A stretch of 64,000 nucleotides of DNA from Caproiciproducens sp. NJN-50 (GTDB lineage Bacteria > Bacillota > Clostridia > Oscillospirales > Acutalibacteraceae), in the NCBI RefSeq assembly GCF_004103755.1, contig NZ_CP035283.1, positions 2,294,001 to 2,358,000 on the forward strand. Direction: 5' to 3'. The translations under genes and the position numbers were made by a program. This document shows positions 8,749 through 17,364 of this stretch, one piece after another. The notes under the pieces were generated by a model. That model saw only the letters and a list, made by a program, of their open reading frames with translations. It was not told the DNA's origin and ran no database searches. Positions within the stretch are counted from its first letter, which is position 1. Each line of letters begins with the position of its first letter.

Positions 8749-10014
8749 ATGCGCTTTACAATGAAAAAAGGTCCCTGTTCTCCCTATTCAAATCTTCCCC
8801 GCGAAATTTATATTTTGTTTGCCGCGAGGATCGTCACCTGCATGGGAGGCTTTATTCAGCCGCTTCTGACCTTGATTTTAACACAGAAATTGGGGTTTTC
8901 CGCCGCGGAGGCGGGCGGATTTTCCGCCTTTCTGACCCTGACTCAGGCCCCTGCAGTGATTCTTGGCGGAAAGCTGGCAGACCGGATCGGCCGGAAGAAG
9001 ATTTTGGTAGGCTGTCAGGTTCTAGGGTCGTTTTTTTATTTTCTCTGCTTCCTGTTCCCCGACCGTGCCCTGATGATCCCATGCATTACTCTTGCGGCGG
9101 ACCTTTATATCGCATCCATGCCGGCCTATGACGCCATGGCAGCCGACCTTTCCACCCCGGAAAACCGGCAGTCGTCATTTTCCCTGATCTATCTGGGGAT
9201 CAACATCGGCTTTACGGTCAGCCCGATCCTAGCGGGACTGCTGTTTCAATCCCACCTGCAGCTGATGTTTCTCATCGACGCCGGAACGACATTGCTTTCC
9301 ACCCTGATCATCGCGATGTCCGTCCGGGAAACCCAATGGAGGGAAAATGCGGAACTCTCCGGGCTGGAGCAGACAAAGGACGATGTTTCCCTGTTCCGGC
9401 TGTTTCGGATGCTTCCCGTTCTCTTTTTCGTGATTCTATTCAGTTTTTCCTATCATTTTACCTATTCCCAATGGACTTTTTTGTTGCCGCTCCAGTTTGG
9501 GACCCTTTTCGGAAAGAACAGCGCGGTGAACTTCAGCATGATGACGGCGCTGAATTCCCTGATCGTCGTACTGTTCACGCCCATTCTGACTTGGCTGACG
9601 CATCGGCGCCGCCCGCTACGGATCATTGTAATCAGCGGCGCGGTATTCGGCACTTCCTATCTCCTGTTCGCCCTTGCAAGATCCATGCCGTTCTTTCTGC
9701 TTACCGGCGCTGTCTTCACTTTTGGAGAGATTTTAGAAAGCATCCACTTCAGGCCGTACCTGGCAGACCACGCGCCTCCGCAGTATCTCGGCAGAGTCAA
9801 CTCGTTCGCAATGTTCGTTCAGGGAACCGGCAGCGCGCTGGGACCGCTGTCCTCGGGGCATATGGTCGGGCATATGGGGTATCTGCCCACATGGCTGTTT
9901 CAGGCAGCTTTCGTGTTGATTGGAACAGCAGGGATTCTGATATTGGATGAAAAGGAGAAACGGCTTGAAAACCGTGCGCACAGTCCCGCGTCCGCCGAAG
10001 ATTCCATTCCGTAA
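8749..10014 (+). CDS. MFS transporter
   Basis: 421 residues with about 12 predicted membrane helices. The major facilitator motif A is present in the loop after TM2 (GGKLADRIGRKK, residues about 76-87). The sequence resembles drug or multidrug-efflux type MFS proteins of the YfcJ/DHA1 branch, but the substrate is not readable. The ATG at 8749 lies 11 bases after GGAAGG; a second ATG at 8761 is possible. It follows the EFR1 gene closely on the same strand and ends just before a strong hairpin. Confidence 0.88.
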   Translation: MRFTMKKGPCSPYSNLPREIYILFAARIVTCMGGFIQPLLTLILTQKLGFSAAEAGGFSAFLTLTQAPAVILGGKLADRIGRKKILVGCQVLGSFFYFLCFLFPDRALMIPCITLAADLYIASMPAYDAMAADLSTPENRQSSFSLIYLGINIGFTVSPILAGLLFQSHLQLMFLIDAGTTLLSTLIIAMSVRETQWRENAELSGLEQTKDDVSLFRLFRMLPVLFFVILFSFSYHFTYSQWTFLLPLQFGTLFGKNSAVNFSMMTALNSLIVVLFTPILTWLTHRRRPLRIIVISGAVFGTSYLLFALARSMPFFLLTGAVFTFGEILESIHFRPYLADHAPPQYLGRVNSFAMFVQGTGSALGPLSSGHMVGHMGYLPTWLFQAAFVLIGTAGILILDEKEKRLENRAHSPASAEDSIP

Positions 10015-10015
10015 G

Positions 10016-10044
10016 AAACGCCGCGGGCTTCCCCGCGGCGTTTC
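10016..10044. terminator. Bidirectional terminator between mfs and ykvI
   Basis: AAACGCCGCGGG, loop CTTC, CCCGCGGCGTTT. A GC-rich stem with A and T flanks lies between converging genes, so it can serve both strands. Confidence 0.85.
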
Positions 10045-10082
10045 CCGTGCAAATACTGCCGTAAGTCCAATTTTTCAGAGGC

Positions 10083-11273
10083 CTACTCCGCAGTGCGTCG
10101 CCGTTTCTTGCCATCCGCCAGGAAACGCACCACAAAGGGAAGAAATACGGAGACCAGGGCGGCATAGCCGAGGTAGGCGTAGCCTTTTTTTACGACCGCC
10201 ATCAGGCCGAACTGGGCGATGACAAACGCCACCGCGGTAAACAGCAGGGAAAATCCGACGTTCCTCAGGCGGTGTCCGGACTTCCGCTTTTCCGGCTCCC
10301 CGATCCGGCGCTCCACGGCGTTGACGCAGCGGGTGACGATCCCGGATACCATATTCACGCCGGTCGAAACGGAGCCCAGGATCATGAGGGCCGCGATGAC
10401 CGGCGTCAGCACTCCGGTGCCCACGCCGTTCTGAACCAGTACCAGCATGGGGACGGAAGCGGTGGCCAGGTCGGCCGCAAATGCCACGGCCAGCAGGCCG
10501 ACAATGGTCAGCATCATGGCCAGGGTATTCGTGATGAATATGTAGACGGCGGCATGATTCACCTGCTTTTCGCTGGTCAGCGGCTCCATGTGCTGATACA
10601 TGACGGACACGGAGGGAAGCTGGAACAGGAAGTACAGGAACGCGCTCCACAAAGCGGCGCCGAACGAGCCGCTCTCCCCGGAGGCGACGCACATGGAGCC
10701 TCCGGCCATCTTCGAGGCGGATGCCGTGATCTCTCCCCACTGGGCGATGATATTCGGCACCAGCACCGCAACAAGGCCCGCGATGATCAGCACGGACAGA
10801 GTGGAGGCGACCCGGCGCACCATATCGGTGCCGTACAGAGCGATGAGAAAAATGAAGGCGCCCACAAGGAGCGTGCAAAGCCAATACGGAATCTGAAACA
10901 GCGTGTTCAGGGTGGAGCCGCCGGTTGCAAAAGCCGCCGCGGACGCGGTGGCGATCATGATGAGATAGGTCAGCTCAAACAGGTTGGAAAACACCGCGCG
11001 GTACCTGCCGTAGAAATGGTCGGAAAAGCTGCGGTAATCGTACAGCCTGTTGCGGTAGGCGTAGCGCATGCCGTACCAGAAAAACAGGGCGTACAGGAAC
11101 TGGGTGAAAACCGGCAGGAACAGGCACCAGATGCCGTAGTTGATAAAGTAGGAATAAATTTGCGCGCCGGAGGCGAATCCTCCGCCGAACTGGGTGGTGA
11201 ACGCCACAAAAGCGATTCCGACCGCCAGCGGCATCCTGCTTTTGTCGACCAGCAGGGATTTCTTCTCACTCAT
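10083..11273 (-). CDS. YkvI-type membrane transporter
   Basis: 396 residues, about 10-11 hydrophobic helices. It begins with the conserved helix IAFVAFTTQFGGGFASGAQIYSYF (residues about 19-42; a GGGFASG-type motif), characteristic of the uncharacterised YkvI/COG3949 membrane proteins of the APC/LeuT-fold group. It is the last gene of the etfB-etfA-lctD operon, 24 bases after lctD. By context it may carry lactate or the 2-hydroxy acid oxidised by that complex; this is inference, since related operons more often use LctP or a different permease. The ATG follows GAGGGAAAACG. Confidence 0.82.
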   Translation of the reverse strand: MSEKKSLLVDKSRMPLAVGIAFVAFTTQFGGGFASGAQIYSYFINYGIWCLFLPVFTQFLYALFFWYGMRYAYRNRLYDYRSFSDHFYGRYRAVFSNLFELTYLIMIATASAAAFATGGSTLNTLFQIPYWLCTLLVGAFIFLIALYGTDMVRRVASTLSVLIIAGLVAVLVPNIIAQWGEITASASKMAGGSMCVASGESGSFGAALWSAFLYFLFQLPSVSVMYQHMEPLTSEKQVNHAAVYIFITNTLAMMLTIVGLLAVAFAADLATASVPMLVLVQNGVGTGVLTPVIAALMILGSVSTGVNMVSGIVTRCVNAVERRIGEPEKRKSGHRLRNVGFSLLFTAVAFVIAQFGLMAVVKKGYAYLGYAALVSVFLPFVVRFLADGKKRRRTAE

Positions 11274-11297
11274 CGTTTTCCCTCTTTCTTTTGCTTG

Positions 11298-12716
11298 TCA
11301 GGCGTGGTATTCCACGATCTTGCCGGGATTCAGGACCAGCCTCTCATCGAACGCCAGCTTGATGGATTTGTAAAGCCGGATCATGCGGCCGCCGAGAAAG
11401 GGTTCCAAAAATTCCAGACGGCCGTTGCCGATGCCGTGCTCGCCGGAAAGCTGCCCGCCCAGCCGCTTCGACAGATCGTACAGCTCCGTCAGGCTGGCGT
11501 GGGTCGCCGTTTTCCACTCCTCGTCGCTCATGCCGGAGTCCCGGAGCATCTCCGTGTGGATGTTGCCGTCTCCGGCGTGGCCGCAGGGCTCCACCCGGAT
11601 TCCATGGGAAAGTGCGATTCTCTTCGCCGCCTTGACGTACTCGGCAATGGCGCTGCGGGGCACGACCACGTCGCACTCCTCCTGCGACACCGAATCCGCC
11701 TTCATCCCCTCCAGAATCGCGCCCCTGACTTCCCAGACCGAGGCGATCCGCTCCGGGGTATCCGCGATCATGCAGTCCAGCGCGCCGCTTTCCAGCGCCG
11801 CGTCACACGCCGCGTCGCAGGCGGCCTCCAGTTCCCCGGGGCTGGAGGCGTCGTACATGACGATCAGCACGGCCCCGCCCCCGGGAACCGGGAAGGGCTT
11901 GTTGAGCGTGCGCTCCACGATTTCCAGCAGTTCCCGCTCCACAAACTCGATGGCGGTCGGCGTGAACGGCAGGTCGAGCACCTTCGGCACCATGTCGGCG
12001 CAAGCCTCCAGGTCCGGGAAGGGCATGACGAGCGTGCAGGTGCACTTCGGAGCGGGCAGTAGCTTGAGCGTGACCTGCGTCAGGATGCACAGCGTGCCCT
12101 CGGAGCCGATCACCAGATCTTTCACATCGTAACCGGTGGTATTCTTCACCACATTGGAGGAAAAGTTGACGATGGAGCCGTCCGGCAGCACTGCTTCCAT
12201 GCAGCGGACAAAATCGCGCGTCAGGCCATACCTCACCGCTTTCATACCGCCCGCGTTCGTGATGACGTTGCCGCCGATGGTCGCCGTTTTCTCCCCCGGG
12301 TCCGGCGGATAGAACAGGCCCTCCGCCGCCGCTGCCGCCTGAACGTCCAGCAGCAGCGCGCCCGGCCCGCATGTGATGGTCTGGTTTTTCCGGTCCACCG
12401 GAAAAATGCGGTTCATCCGCATCAGGGACAGCATGATGCCGCCGTATTTGCAGGTGGAGCCCCCGGCCAATCCGGTGCCGGCGCCTCGCACCACCACCGG
12501 GATATTGTGGTCGTACCCGTATCTCATCACGGCGGATACTTCCCCTGTATTCTCGGCCTCCACATAGAGGTCGGGCGGAAAAACTCCATATTCCGGCATT
12601 TCATCATGACAGTATTCGGGCAGAATGTCGGGGCCCGCTTTCACCCGTTCGGGGGAAGTGAGGGACTTGATCGCTTCGATGCCCGCGGCATCCAGCTTCC
12701 GATAGGGGTAAGGCAT
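11298..12716 (-). CDS. lctD: FAD-linked lactate/2-hydroxyacid dehydrogenase, LctD/GlcD type
   Basis: 472 residues of the FAD-binding PCMH plus C-terminal FAD-oxidase family. The PP-loop VVVRGAGTGLAGGS (about 78-91), PDPGEKTATIGGNVITNAGG (about 137-156), and the C-terminal domain with GHAGDGNIHTEM (metal/substrate His) and SGEHGIGNGR are all present. In Acetobacterium-type LctBCD, this subunit oxidises lactate to pyruvate and passes electrons to EtfAB, which couples NAD reduction to ferredoxin oxidation. The start at 12716 is chosen over 12746 because AAAGGAGG lies 8 bases before it; it follows the etfA stop by one base. Cytoplasmic. Confidence 0.9.
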   Translation of the reverse strand: MPYPYRKLDAAGIEAIKSLTSPERVKAGPDILPEYCHDEMPEYGVFPPDLYVEAENTGEVSAVMRYGYDHNIPVVVRGAGTGLAGGSTCKYGGIMLSLMRMNRIFPVDRKNQTITCGPGALLLDVQAAAAAEGLFYPPDPGEKTATIGGNVITNAGGMKAVRYGLTRDFVRCMEAVLPDGSIVNFSSNVVKNTTGYDVKDLVIGSEGTLCILTQVTLKLLPAPKCTCTLVMPFPDLEACADMVPKVLDLPFTPTAIEFVERELLEIVERTLNKPFPVPGGGAVLIVMYDASSPGELEAACDAACDAALESGALDCMIADTPERIASVWEVRGAILEGMKADSVSQEECDVVVPRSAIAEYVKAAKRIALSHGIRVEPCGHAGDGNIHTEMLRDSGMSDEEWKTATHASLTELYDLSKRLGGQLSGEHGIGNGRLEFLEPFLGGRMIRLYKSIKLAFDERLVLNPGKIVEYHA

Positions 12717-12717
12717 T

Positions 12718-13920
12718 TTACTCCGCCTCCTTTCCCGCGGCGGCAAGCTGCTTCAGCAGCGCCGGAACCGCGTCAAACAGGTTGTCGACGATGCAGTAAT
12801 TTGCGATGTTGAAAATCAGCGCGTTGGGGTCGGAATTGATCGCCACGACGCACTCGCTGCCGTTCATGCCGGCGGCAAACTGGATGGCGCCGGAAACGCC
12901 GCACGTGACGATCAGCTTCGGGCGGACCGTCCGGCCCGAAAGACCGATCTGATGGGCGGTGTCGCCAAAGCCGTTTTCCACCATCGGGCGGGTGAAGCAG
13001 AGCTGGCCGCCCAGGGTCTGCGCCAGACGGCGCACGAGCGCCACGCCGTCCCCGTTTTTCGCGCCGCGGCCCGCGACCACCAGAATATCCTCTTCCTCGA
13101 TGGATTTTTTCCGGATCAAAGGGATGACCTCCAGCACTTCGATCCCGGAGCGCGCCATCGCGTCGCTCACCGGCATCGGGGTCACTTTTCCGTCCGGATG
13201 GTCCACTTTTCCGGCTTTGTCCATCACCCGGTAGCGGACCGTGGCGAATTGCGGCCGGGCGTCCGCGATCAGGATCTGCGCCATAATGTTGCCGCCGAAG
13301 GCGGGCCGGACCTGGACAAGGTCCGTGTTGAGCCGGATATCCAGCTTCGTGCAGTCGGCAGTCAGACCGGTGTGGAACCGAACGGACAGCCGCGGCGCCA
13401 GCGAACGGCCGAGCTCCGTGGCGCCGATCAGCACCACGGAGGGACGCAGCTGCGAGATGCAGTCCGCCGCCGCATCCGCATAGCAGTCCGCCTTGAATCC
13501 GGCAAAGCCGGGGTGTTCGTAGACAAAAGCCTCTTTAATTCCATAGGGAAGCAGTTTTTCCGCGTTTTTTTCCGTCCCATCCCCGCCGACCAGCAAGGCG
13601 GAGACCTCATACCCTACTTTGGCGGCCAGGCGGCGGGCCTCGCCGATCAGCTCATAGGTGACCGGATGAAGCTCCCCATTCTCCTGCTCCGCGTAAATCA
13701 GAATGCCCTTCCATCTGCTTTTCCCGGCGGTATCCTTCCGCGGTTTTTGCTCGAATGCGATCGCGCGGCTGGGACAGACTTTGACGCAGACGCCGCACAT
13801 CCGGCATTTTTCGTTTACCCGCGGACCGTTTTCCTCCATGCTCAGCGCGTCGAATGGGCATTTTTCAATACACTGTCCGCACAGGTCGCAGGCCGCGGCG
13901 TTAAAATGGATCGCCGTCAT
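12718..13920 (-). CDS. etfA: Electron transfer flavoprotein alpha subunit with N-terminal 2[4Fe-4S] domain
   Basis: 400 residues. The first 60 form a ferredoxin domain with CDLCGQCIEKCP and CRMCGVCVKVCP. The EtfA alpha/beta domain follows (about 70-260). The FAD-binding C-terminal domain (VVAGRGAKNGDGVALVRRLA, then PMVENGF, then GLSGRTVRPKLIVTCGVSGAIQFAAG and INSDPNALIFNIANYCIVDNLFDAVPAL) is complete. The ferredoxin extension is the hallmark of EtfA in bifurcating or confurcating complexes such as LctC and CarE. Its ATG overlaps the end of the etfB reading frame (ATGA), so translation is coupled. Confidence 0.93.
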   Translation of the reverse strand: MTAIHFNAAACDLCGQCIEKCPFDALSMEENGPRVNEKCRMCGVCVKVCPSRAIAFEQKPRKDTAGKSRWKGILIYAEQENGELHPVTYELIGEARRLAAKVGYEVSALLVGGDGTEKNAEKLLPYGIKEAFVYEHPGFAGFKADCYADAAADCISQLRPSVVLIGATELGRSLAPRLSVRFHTGLTADCTKLDIRLNTDLVQVRPAFGGNIMAQILIADARPQFATVRYRVMDKAGKVDHPDGKVTPMPVSDAMARSGIEVLEVIPLIRKKSIEEEDILVVAGRGAKNGDGVALVRRLAQTLGGQLCFTRPMVENGFGDTAHQIGLSGRTVRPKLIVTCGVSGAIQFAAGMNGSECVVAINSDPNALIFNIANYCIVDNLFDAVPALLKQLAAAGKEAE

Positions 13921-14709
13921 TTCCCCGTCCCTCCCTCGATCAGTTTCTTTTCCTTCAAAACGGAAACCAGCGCGGCCGCTTTCTCTCCCGCGCTGCCCTT
14001 CAGCATCACTTTTTTTGCGTTGACCGGCGGGGCAAACATGGTTTCCACATGCGTCGGAGAGCCGGCCAGGCCGCAGCGGGAAAGATTTTTTTCCGGCAGG
14101 TCGTCAAAGCCGCAGACCCGGGGTCTCGCGCTTGAGCCGGTAGGAGGGCAGACGCGGCACGCAGATATTTTTTTCCACCGTGATGAGGCAGGGCAGCCGA
14201 AGCCGGGACCTCTGCGTGACGGTCGCCAGTGTCTGGCGCACCTCGATGCCCGTTTCATCCACCGCCAGGATCTCGCTGACCCACGCGGCGTGGGGGATTC
14301 CGAGATGCTCCGCGACGGCGGGGCCGATCTGAGCCGTGTCCCCGTCCGTGGTCTGCCGTCCGCAGAGGATCAGATCGGCCTTGCCGAGCAGGCGGATCCC
14401 CTGGGAAAGCGTGTAGGAAGTCGCAAGCACGTCGGACCCGGCGAATTTCCGGTCTGAAAGGATCACGGCGTCGTCCGCGCCCATCCGGTAGGCATCGCGC
14501 ATCATCTGTTCCGCCTGCGGCGGTCCCATCGTCAGGACCGTGACCCTTCCTCCCATCCGTTCCCGAAGACGCAGGGCCGTCTCCAGCGCGCTGAGGTCAT
14601 ACGGGTTCGTCTTGGCCTGGGTGCCAAGGCGCTTTAACGAGCCCGTCTCCCGGTCGATTTCCACCTGCGAGGTGGCGGGGACCTGCTTCATGCAGACCAG
14701 AATATTCAT
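13917..14709 (-). pseudogene. etfB: Electron transfer flavoprotein beta subunit, one-base frameshift
   Basis: The frame from the ATG at 14707-14709 gives 201 residues of EtfB: MNILVCMKQVP, NPYDLSALETALRLRE, VLTMGPPQAEQMMRDAYRMGADDAV, ILCGRQTTDGDTAQIGPAVAEHLGIPH, then LPCLITVEKN. It ends prematurely after LPSYRLKRET. The rest of the family domain (VCGFDDLPEKNLSRCGLAGS, PTHVETMF, then a Lys-rich end) continues in the next frame down to 13917, where the stop overlaps the etfA start. Removing one base from the CCCGGGG run at 14117-14123 restores a full protein of about 263 residues. The loss affects the AMP/NAD-side domain end. Either a real recent mutation or an assembly/sequencing error in a GC run; the intact rest of the operon favours the latter or a very young lesion. 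Confidence 0.88.
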
Positions 14710-14924
14710 TCCTGCTAGTCAACCCCTTTTGCTAATTTACTTTAAAGTTCTAAAGTGTAAACTGCTAAAATTTTAACACAGGACGGACGCGATGTCCATC
14801 CCTAATTTAAAATTCGACTTATTTTCAGAACAAAACGGATGCTCAATGCTGAAATATATCCGGGAAATCCGCACAAACTAACGTAAAATTCTCATAAAAT
14901 CAGTCTTAGAAAGGACGTGCTGCA

Positions 14925-16913
14925 ATGACCGGACCGTATTCAAAGCTCTTTGAACCCATCACGATCGGCAAGCTGACCCTTAAAAACAGGTTTTCCATGG
15001 CTCCCCTCGGCATGGTTTCCATGTCGGATTCCCAGGGAGGCTTCACTCAAAACGCCCAGGAATATTATGTCGAACGCGCAAGGGGCGGCACGGGACTGAT
15101 CGTCACCGGCGTCACCAACGTGAATTATGATGAAATGGAACCGCTGGCGCTGCCCTGTGCCTCCCACAACCCGCTGTGGTTCATGAAAACCACAGCGCCC
15201 ATGAACGAGCGCATCCACGCCTACGATTCCCGCATCTTTCTCCAGCTCACCGGCGGATTCGGCCGTGTGGCAATCCCCCACCTCATGAAAAACGCCATCG
15301 CCCCCTCCCCGCAGGAAAACCGGTGGGACCCTTCCATCATGCACCGAGAGATGAGCCGCGAGGAAATTCAGGAACTCATCAAATCCTTCGTCACCTGCGC
15401 CGTGGTGGCAAAGCAAAGCCATTTCGACGGAGTGGAGATCCACGCCGTGCATGAAGGCTATCTGCTCGACCAGTTTGCCATCGCGCTCTACAACAAGCGC
15501 TCCGACGAATACGGCGGAGACCTGCGCGGACGCCTGAAAGTGGCGACCGACGTGGTGAAGGGCATCAAGGCCGCCTGCGGAGACGATTTCACCGTTTCTC
15601 TCCGCTACAGCCTCAAGAGCTTTGTCAAGGGCATCCGTCACGGCGCACTGCCCGGAGAAAAATTCGTTGAACAGGGTAAAGACATCCAGGAGGGCGTGGA
15701 AGCCGCCAAAATTCTTGTGGAGGCGGGTTACGATATCCTCAACGTGGATGCCGGCACCTATGACTCCTGGTACTGGAATCATCCGCCGATGTATTTTGAA
15801 AAGGGAATGTACCGGGAATTCGGAAAAATCCTGAAAAAGGAAGTCAATGTGCCCATCATTTTGGCGGGGCGTATGGACGACCCGAAAATGGCCTGTGAAG
15901 CGCTGGGCGTCTGCTGTGACATCATCGGCCTGGGCCGCCCGCTGCTGGCCGACCCGGAGCTGCCCCTGAAAATCCGGACCGGACGGACGGACGAGATCCG
16001 GCCGTGCATCTCCTGCCAGCTGGGCTGCCTTGCCCGCCTGGCGCAGGGGCTTCCGCTGTCCTGCGCCGTCAACCCCGCCTGCGGCCGAGAGAAGGAAACG
16101 GCGCTGACGCCGGCGCTGTGCAAAAAGAACGTTTTGATTATCGGCGGCGGGCTCGCCGGCATGGAAGCGGCCCGAGTCTGCGCCCTGCGCGGCCACAAAG
16201 TGACGCTGCTTGAAAAAGGCCCAAGACTGGGCGGCAACGTGCTGCCCGGCAGCGTGCCGGATTTCAAGGAGGATGACCGCCATTTGATCGAATGGTACGA
16301 AACCGAGCTCGGAAAGCTGCCCGTGAAAATAAAACTGAACTGTGCCGCCGACAGGGAAACGGTCGAGCGCTTCAATGCCGACGCCGTCATCATCGCCATG
16401 GGCTCCACTCCCGTCCGGCTTGATTTTGGAAACAAGAACCGGATTTTCACAGCCGAAGAGATTCTTCTCTGCCCGGAAAAGGCCGGCAGCGATATCGTGG
16501 TTGTCGGCGGCGGGCTGGTAGGCTGCGAGACGGGTCTTTGGCTGAGGCGCATGGGCAACAAAAACGTCACCATCGTCGAGGCGGCACCGGAAATTCTGGG
16601 CGGTGGAGCCGACATGTGTTTCGCCAACTACGATATGCTGAAGGACCTGCTTGCCTTTGAAAAGATTTCGGTGTTTTGCTCCTCTGAAGTGACCGGTGTG
16701 GAAAACTCTTCCGTCACGGTGCGGTCAGCGGAGGGCGAAAAAAAGATCAAGGCGGATACGGTGATGCTGGCCGTCGGCTATCGGCCCGAGACGGTTCTGT
16801 ACAACGAGCTGCGCGGCTGTGCGAAGGAAATTTACAACGTGGGCGATTCCCGGCACGTGCAGAACATCATGCACGCCATCTGGGACGCGTTTCAGGTCGC
16901 GCGGGAACTGTAA
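14925..16913 (+). CDS. Old Yellow Enzyme-type NADH:flavin oxidoreductase (2,4-dienoyl-CoA reductase-like)
   Basis: 662 residues with the three-domain layout of FadH/enoate reductases. Residues 1-350 are an FMN TIM barrel (FEPITIGKLTLKNRFSMAPL; HAVHEGYLLDQF and NKRSDEYGGDLRGR as active-site and FMN loops). A [4Fe-4S] motif CISCQLGCLARL...SCAVNP lies near 363-385. Two dinucleotide-binding folds follow (VLIIGGGLAGMEAA for FAD near 405; IVVVGGGLVGCETG for NAD(P)H near 525). It probably reduces an activated C=C bond in a CoA ester, enoate or similar with NAD(P)H. It diverges from the etf/lct operon across a 215-base gap. RBS AAAGGACG precedes the ATG. Length is standard. Confidence 0.93.
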   Translation: MTGPYSKLFEPITIGKLTLKNRFSMAPLGMVSMSDSQGGFTQNAQEYYVERARGGTGLIVTGVTNVNYDEMEPLALPCASHNPLWFMKTTAPMNERIHAYDSRIFLQLTGGFGRVAIPHLMKNAIAPSPQENRWDPSIMHREMSREEIQELIKSFVTCAVVAKQSHFDGVEIHAVHEGYLLDQFAIALYNKRSDEYGGDLRGRLKVATDVVKGIKAACGDDFTVSLRYSLKSFVKGIRHGALPGEKFVEQGKDIQEGVEAAKILVEAGYDILNVDAGTYDSWYWNHPPMYFEKGMYREFGKILKKEVNVPIILAGRMDDPKMACEALGVCCDIIGLGRPLLADPELPLKIRTGRTDEIRPCISCQLGCLARLAQGLPLSCAVNPACGREKETALTPALCKKNVLIIGGGLAGMEAARVCALRGHKVTLLEKGPRLGGNVLPGSVPDFKEDDRHLIEWYETELGKLPVKIKLNCAADRETVERFNADAVIIAMGSTPVRLDFGNKNRIFTAEEILLCPEKAGSDIVVVGGGLVGCETGLWLRRMGNKNVTIVEAAPEILGGGADMCFANYDMLKDLLAFEKISVFCSSEVTGVENSSVTVRSAEGEKKIKADTVMLAVGYRPETVLYNELRGCAKEIYNVGDSRHVQNIMHAIWDAFQVAREL

Positions 16914-16980
16914 ACTGGCGCTCCGCCAGCCGTAGCCGCAAACGGCCAACGAAAGGCCCGAACGCTGTTTGTGACAAAGA

Positions 16981-17035
16981 AAAATCCCCGGAAATCCTCA
17001 TCTCTGCCGGATTCCTCGGGGATTTTTATTTTATA
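16981..17035 (+). terminator. Terminator after the OYE-family gene
   Basis: AAATCCCCGGAAATCC pairs imperfectly with GGATTCCTCGGGGATTT and is followed by TTTATTTTAT. A smaller stem (CTGGCG/CGCCAG) sits right after the stop codon at 16914-16928. Confidence 0.85.
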
Positions 17036-17116
17036 ATGCTATAGGACTCGAAAGCGCGCAGCGGTAAAATCCGCCTCCGTTGTTCCCCGACCGGATTCTC
17101 ATCTGGAGCAGGTCAA

Positions 17117-17146
17117 GCAAAAAGACCGCCTTCCGGCGGTCTTTTA
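17117..17146 (-). terminator. Terminator of tRNA-Val
   Basis: AAAAAGACCGCC, loop TTCC, GGCGGTCTTTT; on the minus strand it ends in TTTTTGC directly after tRNA-Val. Confidence 0.88.
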
Positions 17147-17147
17147 T

Positions 17148-17224
17148 TGGTGGACGTTATAGGACTCGAACCTATGACCTTTCGCACGTCAAGCGAACGC
17201 TCTAGCCAGCTGAGCTAAACATCC
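17148..17224 (-). tRNA. tRNA-Val(GAC)
   Basis: The minus strand folds as a standard cloverleaf. The acceptor GGATGTT pairs with AACGTCC, the anticodon arm TTCGC-TTGACGT-GCGAA gives anticodon GAC, the T-arm contains GGTTCGAGTCC, and CCA is encoded. Confidence 0.95.
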
Positions 17225-17364
17225 AAGTTTAAAGCGCTTGATCATTATAACGTATCTCCTGTCGAAAATCAAGTAAAATCATAAAAAAATCTAAATTATT
17301 TGAAAGTCTTGTTTTCGACATTCAATTATCATATAATAAATTTCAAATAGGAGGATGATCCATT

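Noticed and set aside
10272..12062. Long plus-strand open frame (about 596 codons)
   Set aside because: Antisense to ykvI and lctD with low-complexity, Gln/His/Arg-rich translation; a shadow.
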